NCBI GenBank assembly: GCA_020851565.1
Contig: JADZCN010000135.1
Location: 61,591-125,590, forward strand
DNA length: 64,000 nucleotides
Origin: Acidobacteriota bacterium
Lineage (GTDB): Bacteria > Acidobacteriota > Vicinamibacteria > Vicinamibacterales > UBA2999
Reading direction: 5' to 3'
The notes under the pieces: generated by a model
What the model saw: only the letters and a program-made list of their open reading frames with translations
What the model was told of the DNA's origin: nothing
Databases searched by the model: none
Shown: in pieces, positions 17,436 to 25,806 of the stretch
Position numbering within the stretch: the stretch's first letter is position 1
How the letters are laid out: every line of letters starts with the position of its first letter
Program-made: the position numbers and the translations under genes

Positions 17436-19154
17436 TCACGGCCGGCCGCGTTCGTACACCACCTTGCCGTCGAAGATCGTCGTTTCGACGATCACGTCTG
17501 TCGGCTTCGCCGGCGGAGTCGTGAGCAGGTCGCCGGCGAGGATCACGATGTCGGCGAGCATACCGGGCGCGAGCGTGCCCTTGCGGTGCTCCTCGAAGGA
17601 GGCATACGCCGGCCAGATCGTGTAGCCGCGGAGCACGCCTGGCATCGGCATGGCCTGTTCGGGGCCGCCCGGCTGGGTGATGCGCGTGGCCGCGAGCCAG
17701 ATGCCCTGTCCGGCGTCGAGGGGCGCGACCGGCCAGTCGCTGCCGAAGGCGAGACGTCCGCCGGCGGCGCGGATCCGCTGCCAGGCCCAGGCCCGCGACG
17801 CGCGCTCGGGGCCAATGTTGTCGGGCCACGGGCCCGAGGGCTTCGCGTTGTTCATGTCGCCCAGCGCGACGTGCATCGGCTGCTGCGAGGCGATGACGCC
17901 CAGCTGCCCGAAGCGGGGGATGTCGGCCTCGGCAATGGCCTCGATGTGCTCGATGCGATGACGACGGCCTCGCGCCGGCGCGGGGTTCAGCTTGGCGGCC
18001 TGCTCGAAGGCGTCGAGTGACATGCGGATGGCGCGATCGCCGATCGCGTGTATCTCCACCTGCCAGCCGCGCTTGTCGAGCATGGCGACCACGCGGTTCA
18101 GCTGCTCCGCCGTGAGGTTCGGTGCCCCTGCGCTCTTCGTCTTCTCGTAGGGCGCGAGCATCGCAGCGGTGCGGCTCTCGATGACACCGTCCGCGAACAT
18201 CTTGACGATGCCGGTCTTCACCGTCGGGTCGTCGCCCATCCGCTTCCAGGCCTCGTCCATGCGGTCCACGTCGGCCTCGGTGGTCGCGTCCGTGGCCGAG
18301 AACGCGAGGTAGGCGCGCACCGTCAGATCCCCCGCCTGCTTCGCGGCCTCGTAGAGCGCCATCTCCTCGTGGCTGCCGCCCGCGTTCTGGATGCTGGTGA
18401 TGCCGAACCGGTTGGCGTAGGCCGACGCGGTCTTGAGCGCGGCACGCCGATCGGCGTCGGTGACCTTCGGCACGACGGGATCGACGAGACGCGCGGCGCT
18501 CTCCTTCAGGTGCCCGGTCGGCTCGCCGGTCTTCGGATCCTTCACGATCTCGCCGTTCGGCGGGTTCGGCGTGTCCTTCGTGATGCCGGCCATCGCCAGC
18601 ACCTTCGAGTTCACCCAGATGCTGTGCCCGTCGTAGCAGGTCATCATCGCCGGACGGTCCGGGACGATCTCGTCCAGCTGCGCCTTCGTCGGGCTGCCGC
18701 CGGGGAACGGCGCGTAGAGCCAGCCGCGCCCTCTGATCCACGCATCCGCGGGCTTGGTGGCCGCGAACTGGCTGATGGCGGCCTGCACCTCGCGGAGCGT
18801 GGTCAGGCCGGCGAGGTCCACATCGCCCAGCGACCGCCCGCCGGAGACGAAGTGCACGTGCGCGTCGTTGAATCCAGGCGCGACGGTGCCGCCGCGGGCG
18901 TCGATGACGCGCGTATTCGGCCCCCGCAGGGCCGCCAGCTCGGCGTCGGTCCCCACGCCCAGGATGGTGTTGCCCGACACGGCCACGGCCTGGGCGGTGG
19001 TGCCCTGCTCATCGGCCGTGAACACGCGGCCGTTGGTGATGAGCAGGTCCGCGACCTGGCCGCTCGCCGGGGGCGCCGGTTGGGCGGGGCCGCACGCGGC
19101 GGCCGTGAGGGCGAGCAGGGACAGGCAGAGGCGCGGAGCGAGAGGCGAAGTCAT
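17436..19154 (-). CDS. YtcJ-like amidohydrolase lipoprotein
   Basis: Metal-dependent amidohydrolase of the YtcJ/exoenzyme-regulatory type, 572 residues, with a lipoprotein signal (LSLLALTAAAC). Metal-binding HxH is in GFNDAHVHF; later His/Asp ligands are in EIHAIGDRAIRM, HRIEHIE and FGSDWPVAPL. Family members hydrolyse amide or similar bonds in small cyclic or acylated molecules; the exact substrate is unknown. The start at 19154 is preferred (GGGGAAG upstream); an ATG at 19172 is possible. It converges with the EMC3-like gene, with only four bases between the stops. A cytosolic relative lacking a signal peptide lies at 23434-25020. Confidence 0.85.
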   Translation of the reverse strand: MTSPLAPRLCLSLLALTAAACGPAQPAPPASGQVADLLITNGRVFTADEQGTTAQAVAVSGNTILGVGTDAELAALRGPNTRVIDARGGTVAPGFNDAHVHFVSGGRSLGDVDLAGLTTLREVQAAISQFAATKPADAWIRGRGWLYAPFPGGSPTKAQLDEIVPDRPAMMTCYDGHSIWVNSKVLAMAGITKDTPNPPNGEIVKDPKTGEPTGHLKESAARLVDPVVPKVTDADRRAALKTASAYANRFGITSIQNAGGSHEEMALYEAAKQAGDLTVRAYLAFSATDATTEADVDRMDEAWKRMGDDPTVKTGIVKMFADGVIESRTAAMLAPYEKTKSAGAPNLTAEQLNRVVAMLDKRGWQVEIHAIGDRAIRMSLDAFEQAAKLNPAPARGRRHRIEHIEAIAEADIPRFGQLGVIASQQPMHVALGDMNNAKPSGPWPDNIGPERASRAWAWQRIRAAGGRLAFGSDWPVAPLDAGQGIWLAATRITQPGGPEQAMPMPGVLRGYTIWPAYASFEEHRKGTLAPGMLADIVILAGDLLTTPPAKPTDVIVETTIFDGKVVYERGRP

Positions 19155-19202
19155 CGATATCTTCCCCGGCATGAAGTCCGCGCGCGAGCGCGCGGAGGTC
19201 GG

Positions 19203-21005
19203 TCAGCGGTCCACGACTGGCAGCACGAGCCTCGATGCGTGTGCCCCCGCGTGGTAGACGCGGATCGTAGCACGCTGCCTCCGTGAGGATGTCGTTTCGA
19301 GATCCCCCGTGTGGAGGTTGCGCGAGAAGTTCGGGAAGAAGCTCGCGGAGACCTGCAGCCGCACGCGGTGCCCGCGCTTGAAGACGTTGCTGGTGACGAG
19401 GTGGTCGAGTGTCAGCTCGTAGACCTGGCCTGGCGTGAGGAGCTGCCGTCCCTTCTCCATGTCGCGATAGCTGGCGCGCAGCACGTCCAGGCCGGGGCTC
19501 ATCAGGTTGAACGCCGTGCCGTCGGGCGCCACGTCGTACAGCCGCGCCCAGATGTCCGTGTCTCGGCAGTCGCAGGACACGAAGAGGCGCGCCACGATGG
19601 GCCCGGTGACCTCCGTGTCGGACTCGAACGGCGCCGAGTCGAACGTGAGCACGTCGCCGCGGTCTGCCAGGGCGCGGTAGTCGTGCGCGCCGGCCGAGTC
19701 GTACGGGTTGAGCACCGGGTTGTCCGGGTCCGAGACGAACTGGCTGAAATCGGGGACAGTCCCCGTTACATTTCGTGACAGGGACTGTCCCGCCTTTACA
19801 GGGACTGTCCCCAGTTCCACCAGCCCGCCGGCGGCGGTCAGCCCGTAGGTCACCGACCGGGCGGGCGGAGGCCACGCGCCGGCCGTCTTCCACCGGTTCG
19901 CACCCATCACGAAGTAGCGCACGGGCGGGTCGGCGGGCCGATCGGCACCCATTCCGCGGAGGTGGCGATCCATCCAGCCCAGGACCACCTCGTCGTAGTC
20001 GATGGCCGCATCGGGGCCGAACTCCCGATCGCCTGCTTTCGTGCGGCCGGTGGCGCCCACGCCGTGCACCCAGGGGCCGATCAGCAGAGCGGTGTTCGCC
20101 GGCTGGCCGTCGCGGGCCTGGACGAGGCCCCTGAAGTTCGTCGTCGCTCCCTCGGGGCCGTAGTTGTCGTCGTGCCAGCCGGAGAGGTTGAGAACGGCCG
20201 CATCCGTACGCGAGTACTTGCCACGAAGCTCCGCGAAGCCCCAGAACGGATCCTCGGGCGGATGGTGCAACCAGTCGGCGTAATAGGGCGCGACATCGTT
20301 CAACGCGTCGAACGCGTCGAGGGGCAGCGTGTCCCGCATCCTCCGCTCGACCGCCGGCCAGCCGGCCTGCACTTCGTCGTCGGTCCTCGGCCCCGGCAGG
20401 TTCTTCCTGGCGCGCGCGTCGGGCGCGATGTTGAACCAGATCCACGACACCCAGGACATGTCCCACACGCCCCAGGTGTAGAAGAAGTTCTGCGGCGTCG
20501 AGAAGGTCATGGCCGGCACCATGGCCTTCAGGTGTGGCGGACGCTCCATGGCCGCCAGCCACTGCACGGCGCCGGGATACGACAGTCCGAACGTGCCGAC
20601 ATTGCCGTCGGACCACGGCTGCGCTGCCGCCCACTCGATGGTGTCGTGGCCGTCCCGGCCGTCGTGCTCGTAGGGTCGAAACTCGCCGTCGGAGCGGTAA
20701 CGCCCGCGCACGTCCTGCACGACCACGGCGTATCCGCGTTCCACCGCGCGGGAGAAGGTGGTGTAGTCGGCCACGGCCGCGTGAGCGCCGTAGGGGGTGC
20801 GATACACCAGCGTGGGATATCGCCGGTCCGGGATGGGGCGCAGCACCTCGGCGCGGAGGACCACGCCGTCGCGCATGGGGATGGCCACGTCCACGTCGTG
20901 CCGGAGGCCCGTGGGCATCGGCGTTGGCGCCGGCGTGCACGCCACGCAGGCGACGGCCAGCAGGCCGAGGAAGGCGAACGCGGCACGTGGAAAGGGGTGG
21001 GACAT
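19203..21005 (-). CDS. CocE/NonD-type alpha/beta hydrolase
   Basis: Exported serine hydrolase of 600 residues of the CocE/NonD (X-Pro dipeptidyl-peptidase-like) family, with a lipoprotein-type signal (LAVACVAC). The nucleophile elbow is GLSYPG near residue 141; the core has VVQDVRGRYRSDG and PWSDGNVGTFG. The C-terminal jelly-roll domain is visible in GPIVARLFVSCDCRDTDIW. Family members hydrolyse esters or amides; the substrate is unknown. Unusually, positions 19752-19812 inside the gene are a copy of the window's palindromic GGGACTGTCCC repeat, translated in frame as part of a loop before the jelly-roll domain. Confidence 0.85.
   Translation of the reverse strand: MSHPFPRAAFAFLGLLAVACVACTPAPTPMPTGLRHDVDVAIPMRDGVVLRAEVLRPIPDRRYPTLVYRTPYGAHAAVADYTTFSRAVERGYAVVVQDVRGRYRSDGEFRPYEHDGRDGHDTIEWAAAQPWSDGNVGTFGLSYPGAVQWLAAMERPPHLKAMVPAMTFSTPQNFFYTWGVWDMSWVSWIWFNIAPDARARKNLPGPRTDDEVQAGWPAVERRMRDTLPLDAFDALNDVAPYYADWLHHPPEDPFWGFAELRGKYSRTDAAVLNLSGWHDDNYGPEGATTNFRGLVQARDGQPANTALLIGPWVHGVGATGRTKAGDREFGPDAAIDYDEVVLGWMDRHLRGMGADRPADPPVRYFVMGANRWKTAGAWPPPARSVTYGLTAAGGLVELGTVPVKAGQSLSRNVTGTVPDFSQFVSDPDNPVLNPYDSAGAHDYRALADRGDVLTFDSAPFESDTEVTGPIVARLFVSCDCRDTDIWARLYDVAPDGTAFNLMSPGLDVLRASYRDMEKGRQLLTPGQVYELTLDHLVTSNVFKRGHRVRLQVSASFFPNFSRNLHTGDLETTSSRRQRATIRVYHAGAHASRLVLPVVDR
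19752..19812. repeat. GGGGACAGTCCC palindromic repeat inside a coding region
   Basis: One unit GGGGACAGTCCCC (19752-19764) and two inverted units, ACAGGGACTGTCCC (19778-19791) and ACAGGGACTGTCCCC (19798-19812). The frame of the CocE-type gene stays open through the element. Related copies are at 28825-28896, 56843-56870 and 60771-60798. Confidence 0.85.
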
Positions 21006-21033
21006 TGGCTGAACCCGCGGCAGGACGCCGCAG

Positions 21034-21039
21034 TATACT
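21034..21039 (+). promoter_or_regulatory. -10 box, leaderless start of GNAT gene
   Basis: TATACT, seven bases before the ATG at 21047. No good -35 at standard spacing and no Shine-Dalgarno. Confidence 0.5.
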
Positions 21040-21046
21040 TCGTGAG

Positions 21047-21757
21047 ATGCCGCTGCCGCGGCAGGAACCCATCGTGAACGACTATCGCCGCGTGCTGCCA
21101 AATGGCCTCGTCATCGCCTCCGCGCGCCCCGAGCACGCTCCCCAGCTCGAGGAATTGCAGCGCGTGGTCTTCCCGACGCTCGCGGACGAAGAGCGTTTCA
21201 AGGCCGCGCACTACCTGAAGCACCTGGACATCTTCCCCGAAGGCCAGTTCGTGGGGCTGGATGGGGACCGCGTCGTCGCTGCGACGGCCACCATCCGGCT
21301 GCACTTCGACTTCGACCACGTAGACCACACCTTCGGCGACATCATCCAGGGCGGCTGGCTCACCTCGCACGAGCCGGACGGCGCCTGGCTGTATGGCGCG
21401 GACATCGGCGTCCACCCGGACTACCGCGGCCGCGGGCTCGCCCAGGCGCTCTACGCCGCCAGGCAGGAGCTGGTCTGGCGCCTCGGCCTCCAGGGCCAGG
21501 TGACGGCCGGCATGATGAGTGGCTACGGAGCGGTGAAGGATACGGTCAGCGCCGAGGAGTACTACGCGGGCCTCGTGTCAGGCCGCATCAACGACCCGAC
21601 GCTCTCGATGCAGCAGAAGGTCGGCTTCGAGTTCCGGGGCCTGCTGAAGGACTACCTGCAGGACCCCGTGTGTGACAACTACGGCGTGCTCATCGTGCTC
21701 GACGCGGCGAAGGGCGTGCCCGGCGCCGTGCGTCCCGCCGGCACCGCCCACCAGTGA
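21047..21757 (+). CDS. GNAT family N-acetyltransferase
   Basis: Cytosolic acetyltransferase of 236 residues. The acetyl-CoA-binding motif A is clear in GADIGVHPDYRGRGLAQALY near residues 116-135. The protein is larger than a minimal GNAT, and the C-terminal part (YYAGLVSGRINDPTLSMQQ) resembles GNATs that sit next to amino-acid catabolic genes. It forms an operon with the following GABA-type aminotransferase, 14 bases downstream, so its substrate may be an amino compound handled by that enzyme; this is inference. Confidence 0.8.
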   Translation: MPLPRQEPIVNDYRRVLPNGLVIASARPEHAPQLEELQRVVFPTLADEERFKAAHYLKHLDIFPEGQFVGLDGDRVVAATATIRLHFDFDHVDHTFGDIIQGGWLTSHEPDGAWLYGADIGVHPDYRGRGLAQALYAARQELVWRLGLQGQVTAGMMSGYGAVKDTVSAEEYYAGLVSGRINDPTLSMQQKVGFEFRGLLKDYLQDPVCDNYGVLIVLDAAKGVPGAVRPAGTAHQ

Positions 21758-21771
21758 AGGAGCGACAGATC

Positions 21772-23139
21772 ATGGCCTCGATCCAGTTGAAGACCCCGGT
21801 ACCCGGCCCGAAGAGCCAGGCCATGCTCGCGCGGCGCGGCGCCGCGGTGCCGAGCGGCCTCGGCCGCGCCACGGACGTGGTGGTCGAGCGCGCCGAGGGG
21901 GCGCTCGTGCACGACGTGGATGGCAACACCTTCCTCGACTTCGTCGGCGGCATCGGCGCGCTGGCCGTCGGCCACTGCCCGCCCGCCGTCGTCCAGGCCG
22001 TGCAGCAGCAGGCCGCCTCGGTCATCCACATGGGCTCGCTGGTCGGGACCTATGAGTCCTACGTGCGGTTGTGCGAGCTGCTGAACGAGATCACGCCTGG
22101 CGACTTCCCGAAGAAGACGCTACTCGCCAACACCGGCGCGGAGGCCGTGGAGAACGCCGTGAAGGCCGCGCGCGCCTTCACGCGGCGGCCGGGGGTCATC
22201 TGCTTCGAGGGCGGCTACCACGGCCGGACGCTGCTCACGCTCACGCTCACCAGCAAGTACAGCCTCTTCAAGAAGACGATGGGGCCGTTCGCGTCGGACG
22301 TGTACCGGCTGCCCATGCCGAACGTGTACCGCCGGCCGGCCAGCGTCACCGAGCAGCAGCACATCGACTTTGGCATCCAGCAGCTCGAGCAGGCGTTCAC
22401 CGCGCAGGTGGACCCGAGCGAGGTGGCCGCCATCATCATCGAGCCGGTGCAGGGCGAGGGCGGCTTCGTGCCGGTGCCGCCGCGGTTCATGCAGCGCATC
22501 CGCGAGCTCTGCACGCAGCACGGCATCGTCATGATTGCGGACGAGGTGCAGTGCGGCTTCGCCCGCACGGGCAAGCTGTTCGCGCTGGAGCACTACGGCA
22601 TCGCGCCGGACATCATCGTGACGGCCAAGTCGCTGGGCGCGGGCATGCCCATCAGCGCCACCACCGGCCGGGCCGAGATCATGGACGCCACCCACACGGG
22701 CGGCATGGGCGGCACCTACGGCGGCAACCCGGTCACCTGCGTGGCCGCGATCGCCGCCATCGAGATGATGCGGCAGCCGGCGTTCCTGGCGCGGGCGGAG
22801 CGGGTGGGGCAGATCCTCCGCGAGACGCTCGACGGCTGGAAGCAGAAGCATCCGATCATCGGCGATGTGCGCGGGCTGGGCGCGATGATGCTCATCGAGC
22901 TGGTGAAGGACCGCGAGACGAAGGAGCCGGCGCCCGACGAGACGCTGGCGATCATCAAGGGCGCCTTCCAGCGCGGCGTCATCGCCATGCGCGCCGGACT
23001 CTTCACCAACGGCATCCGCTTCCTGCCGCCGCTGAACATCACCGACGAGCAGCTGCGAGAGGGGCTGGCCGTCATCGAGGCGGCGCTCGCGGAGGTCGAA
23101 CACGGAGCGGGCATCGGCGCCCGGTTGCAGCCTGCTTAA
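21772..23139 (+). CDS. gabT: Class III aminotransferase, GABA-type
   Basis: PLP-dependent class III aminotransferase of 455 residues, most like 4-aminobutyrate transaminase. Visible motifs: GTYESYVRLCELLNEITPG, NTGAEAVENAVKAAR, FEGGYHGRTLLTLTLT, EPVQGEGGF, ADEVQCGFARTG and the PLP lysine in TAKSLGAGMPISA near residue 286. The family converts GABA plus 2-oxoglutarate to succinate semialdehyde plus glutamate. A succinate-semialdehyde-type dehydrogenase lies at 27367-28809, which supports this choice without proving it. The ATG at 21772 has GAAGGAG about ten bases upstream; a GTG at 21754 overlaps the previous stop. Confidence 0.7.
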   Translation: MASIQLKTPVPGPKSQAMLARRGAAVPSGLGRATDVVVERAEGALVHDVDGNTFLDFVGGIGALAVGHCPPAVVQAVQQQAASVIHMGSLVGTYESYVRLCELLNEITPGDFPKKTLLANTGAEAVENAVKAARAFTRRPGVICFEGGYHGRTLLTLTLTSKYSLFKKTMGPFASDVYRLPMPNVYRRPASVTEQQHIDFGIQQLEQAFTAQVDPSEVAAIIIEPVQGEGGFVPVPPRFMQRIRELCTQHGIVMIADEVQCGFARTGKLFALEHYGIAPDIIVTAKSLGAGMPISATTGRAEIMDATHTGGMGGTYGGNPVTCVAAIAAIEMMRQPAFLARAERVGQILRETLDGWKQKHPIIGDVRGLGAMMLIELVKDRETKEPAPDETLAIIKGAFQRGVIAMRAGLFTNGIRFLPPLNITDEQLREGLAVIEAALAEVEHGAGIGARLQPA

Positions 23140-23186
23140 CGCAGATGGCGCAGATGGCGCAGATGACGCAGATTGCGCAGATAGTG
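23140..23186. repeat. CGCAGAT 9-bp tandem repeat
   Basis: Five copies of a 9-bp unit (CGCAGATGG with variants) beginning directly after the gabT stop codon. The reverse complement of the same heptamer recurs at 50347-50399. Confidence 0.85.
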
Positions 23187-23304
23187 CAGGGGGCTGAGAG
23201 GATTCGGGCGGGGCTGACACCCGCGCGCGGGTGGGTGCGGACGGGTGCGATGGACTGCGCCCGCGCCCCCCGCCTGACCACGACCTGCCCCGTCGCAGTC
23301 GGCC

Positions 23305-23430
23305 GCACCTGATCGCACCTACCCGCACCTGATCGCACCTACCCGCACCGGATCGCACCTACCCGCACCTGATCGCACCTACCCGCACCTGATCGCACCT
23401 GCCCGCACCCGATCGCACCTGCCCGCACCC
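23305..23430. repeat. GCACC decamer tandem repeat
   Basis: About twelve decamers beginning GCACC, alternating to give a 20-bp unit (GCACCTGATCGCACCTACCC) with variants. It ends four bases before the amidohydrolase start. No spacers are present, so it is not a CRISPR. A related array closes the window. Confidence 0.9.
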
Positions 23431-23433
23431 GAC

Positions 23434-25020
23434 ATGCCCCATCGATCATCTGCGTCCGACACCATCTTCGTGAACGGCGTCCTCTGGACCGGCGCCCACG
23501 AGCGGCACGGCCACACGGCGCTCGCGGTGCGGGGAGATCGCATCGCCGCGGTCGGGAGCGACGACGACCTGCTCAACCTGCGCGGGCCCGGCACGCGCGT
23601 GGTGGATCTCGCCGGGCAGACGCTGCTCCCCGGCTTCGTGGACGCCCACGCGCACATCTGGAAGATCGGGCACCTGCTGACGACGCTGCTGGACGTGCGG
23701 AGCGCGGAGAGCCTGGTCGACCTCGGCGCGCGGGTGCGCGAGAAGTCCGCCGCGCTCCCCAGCGGCGCCTGGCTCTACGGGCGCGGCTACAACGAGGCGC
23801 GCTTTCCCGAGGGACGCGCCCCGGCACGCCACGACCTGGACGCCGTCGTCTCCGATCGCCCGGTGGTGCTGATGCGCACCTGCGCGCACATCATCGCCTG
23901 CAACAGCCGGGCGCTGGAGGCCGCAGGTGTCACCCGCGACACTCCGACGCCCCAGGGGGGTGAAATCGAGCGCGACGCCGGCGGCGAGCCCACCGGGGTA
24001 CTCTCCGAGCGCGCCATGGGCCTCGTCCTGCAGCGCATGCCGCCGCCCACGGCCGGGGAATACGACGCGATGATCACGGCCGCGCTCCGGCATCAGCTCT
24101 CGCAGGGCATCACCAGCACGAACGACGCCGGCGTCGGACCCGAGCTGCTGGACACGTACCGGCGTCTCGACGACCAGAGCCAACTGCCCGCCCGGGTCAA
24201 CGTCATGGCACTTCGCATCGTGGACGGCATGGGCGTGGTCCCGCTTCCTGCGAAACACGCCACTGACCGCCTGCGCATCGACACCGTGAAGTTCTTCGCC
24301 GATGGCGGCCTGAGCGGCGCCACCGCGGCACTGAGCCTGCCCTATCGCCACGCCGACACGCGCGGCGTGCTGCGGATGGACGAGCAGGAGTTCCTCGCGC
24401 TCGCGCGGGAAGCACACGACGCCGGCTGGCGCGTCGCCACGCACGCCATTGGCGACGTGGCCATCGACCAGGTCCTGCGGGTCTACGAGGCCCTCGGACG
24501 GGGTCCCATGCGCCATCGCATCGAGCACTTCGGGTTGCCAGGCGCGAACCAGCTGGCGAGGGCCGCCCGGCTCGGCGTCATCGCCGTGCCGCAGACGATC
24601 TTCGTGCAGGCGCTCGGCCGCAACTTCCGCCAGTACCTGCCGGACGCGCTGCTCCCCCGGACCTACCCCGTTCGCGCGATGCTCGACGCCGGCGTCACCG
24701 TCGCGCTCTCCTCCGATGCCCCCGTCGTCGAGAACGACTCGCCGCTGGCCGGCATGCAGGCCGCCATCCTCCGGCGGGACGACGAGGGCCATGACATCGC
24801 GCCGGCGGAAGCGATCACCCTGGACGAGGCGATGGCCGCCTACACCCGCGGCGGCGCCATCGCGTCCGGGGACGAGGCCAGCCGAGGCTCCCTGCGCGAG
24901 GGCATGCTGGCGGATCTCGTGGTGCTCGCGGGCAACCTGCTCGCCACCCCGCCCGAGGCCCTCACCTCGCTCCAGGTGAGCGAGACCTGGGTCGGCGGCC
25001 AGCGGGTGTTCGCGCGGTGA
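23434..25020 (+). CDS. YtcJ-like amidohydrolase, cytosolic
   Basis: Amidohydrolase of 528 residues without a signal peptide. Metal-site motifs are GFVDAHAHIW, ATHAIGDVAIDQ, HRIEHFG and ALSSDAPVVEN. It is homologous to the lipoprotein amidohydrolase at 17436-19154. The ATG at 23434 follows directly on the decamer repeat array, and no Shine-Dalgarno is seen there. The last codons overlap the GTG start of the next gene (GTGA), so these two are translationally coupled. Substrate unknown. Confidence 0.82.
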   Translation: MPHRSSASDTIFVNGVLWTGAHERHGHTALAVRGDRIAAVGSDDDLLNLRGPGTRVVDLAGQTLLPGFVDAHAHIWKIGHLLTTLLDVRSAESLVDLGARVREKSAALPSGAWLYGRGYNEARFPEGRAPARHDLDAVVSDRPVVLMRTCAHIIACNSRALEAAGVTRDTPTPQGGEIERDAGGEPTGVLSERAMGLVLQRMPPPTAGEYDAMITAALRHQLSQGITSTNDAGVGPELLDTYRRLDDQSQLPARVNVMALRIVDGMGVVPLPAKHATDRLRIDTVKFFADGGLSGATAALSLPYRHADTRGVLRMDEQEFLALAREAHDAGWRVATHAIGDVAIDQVLRVYEALGRGPMRHRIEHFGLPGANQLARAARLGVIAVPQTIFVQALGRNFRQYLPDALLPRTYPVRAMLDAGVTVALSSDAPVVENDSPLAGMQAAILRRDDEGHDIAPAEAITLDEAMAAYTRGGAIASGDEASRGSLREGMLADLVVLAGNLLATPPEALTSLQVSETWVGGQRVFAR

Positions 25021-25784
25021 CGACGACCGCACGCACGGCTCCTGGCCTGGACGAGGTCCGGGCGCTGCTGCACCGCGATCCCTGGTGGTCGGCGTACGCG
25101 CTTGGCGATCTCGACCCACGCCGGCAGCAGTACTGCGAGTGGTACGTGCGCGACGGCTCGGTCGCCCTTCTCTACCGCGAGTTCGATGCGCCCATCCTCT
25201 GGGCTGCAGGAGATCCCGCCGTGTTGGAGGGACTGCCGGACGTGGACGCCTGCTACCTGCAGATACCCGAGGCGTTCCTCGCGTCGGTGGAACGGCGCTT
25301 CACCGTGGAATGGATCCGCCCGGTGCACAGGATGGGCATCCATCCTGCTGATCTCCGAGCGCCCCGGGGCCCGTCGGCCGTCGAGGCATTGGACGAGTCG
25401 CACGAACACGAGATCCGCGAGCTGTACGCCGACGGTGAGGCCACGCACGAGGCGCCGGACTTCTTCTGGCGAAGCCAGCTCGGGGATGGCACGTTCTTCG
25501 GCGTGCGGCAGGAAGGACGCCTGGTTGCCGCGGGTGGCACCCACCTCTACTCGGCCGAGGAGAGCGTCGGCGCCGTCGGCAACGTCTACACCCACCGCTC
25601 ACACCGGAACCGGGGACTCGCCTCCGCCATCACCACCGCCGTGGCCCGGCGGCTGATCGAGCGGGGCACGGACACGATCGTGTTGAACGTGAGAAGCGAG
25701 AACGAGCCGGCCATCCGGGTCTACGAGCGCCTGGGCTTCCAGCGGCACGTCCGCTGCCTGGAAGGGCGCGGCCTGCGGCGGTGA
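25017..25784 (+). CDS. GNAT family N-acetyltransferase
   Basis: Acetyltransferase of 255 residues with an N-terminal extra domain and a C-terminal GNAT core of the FR47 type. The core shows GNVYTHRSHRNRGLASAITTA (residues about 189-209, CoA pyrophosphate loop) and LNVRSENEPAIRVYERLGF. The GTG at 25017 overlaps the amidohydrolase stop by four bases. Coupling to an amidohydrolase suggests acetylation of a released amine or related small molecule; this is inference. Confidence 0.82.
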   Translation: MTTTARTAPGLDEVRALLHRDPWWSAYALGDLDPRRQQYCEWYVRDGSVALLYREFDAPILWAAGDPAVLEGLPDVDACYLQIPEAFLASVERRFTVEWIRPVHRMGIHPADLRAPRGPSAVEALDESHEHEIRELYADGEATHEAPDFFWRSQLGDGTFFGVRQEGRLVAAGGTHLYSAEESVGAVGNVYTHRSHRNRGLASAITTAVARRLIERGTDTIVLNVRSENEPAIRVYERLGFQRHVRCLEGRGLRR

Positions 25785-25806
25785 GCCCGGCTGCCGTACG
25801 GCCGCT

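Noticed and set aside
19203..21005. CocE-type gene as a pseudogene broken by the repeat
   Set aside because: The frame is open through the repeat, and both the catalytic and C-terminal domains are complete.
23305..23430. CRISPR array
   Set aside because: Units are contiguous with no unique spacers, and no cas genes are near. The same holds for 63861-64000.
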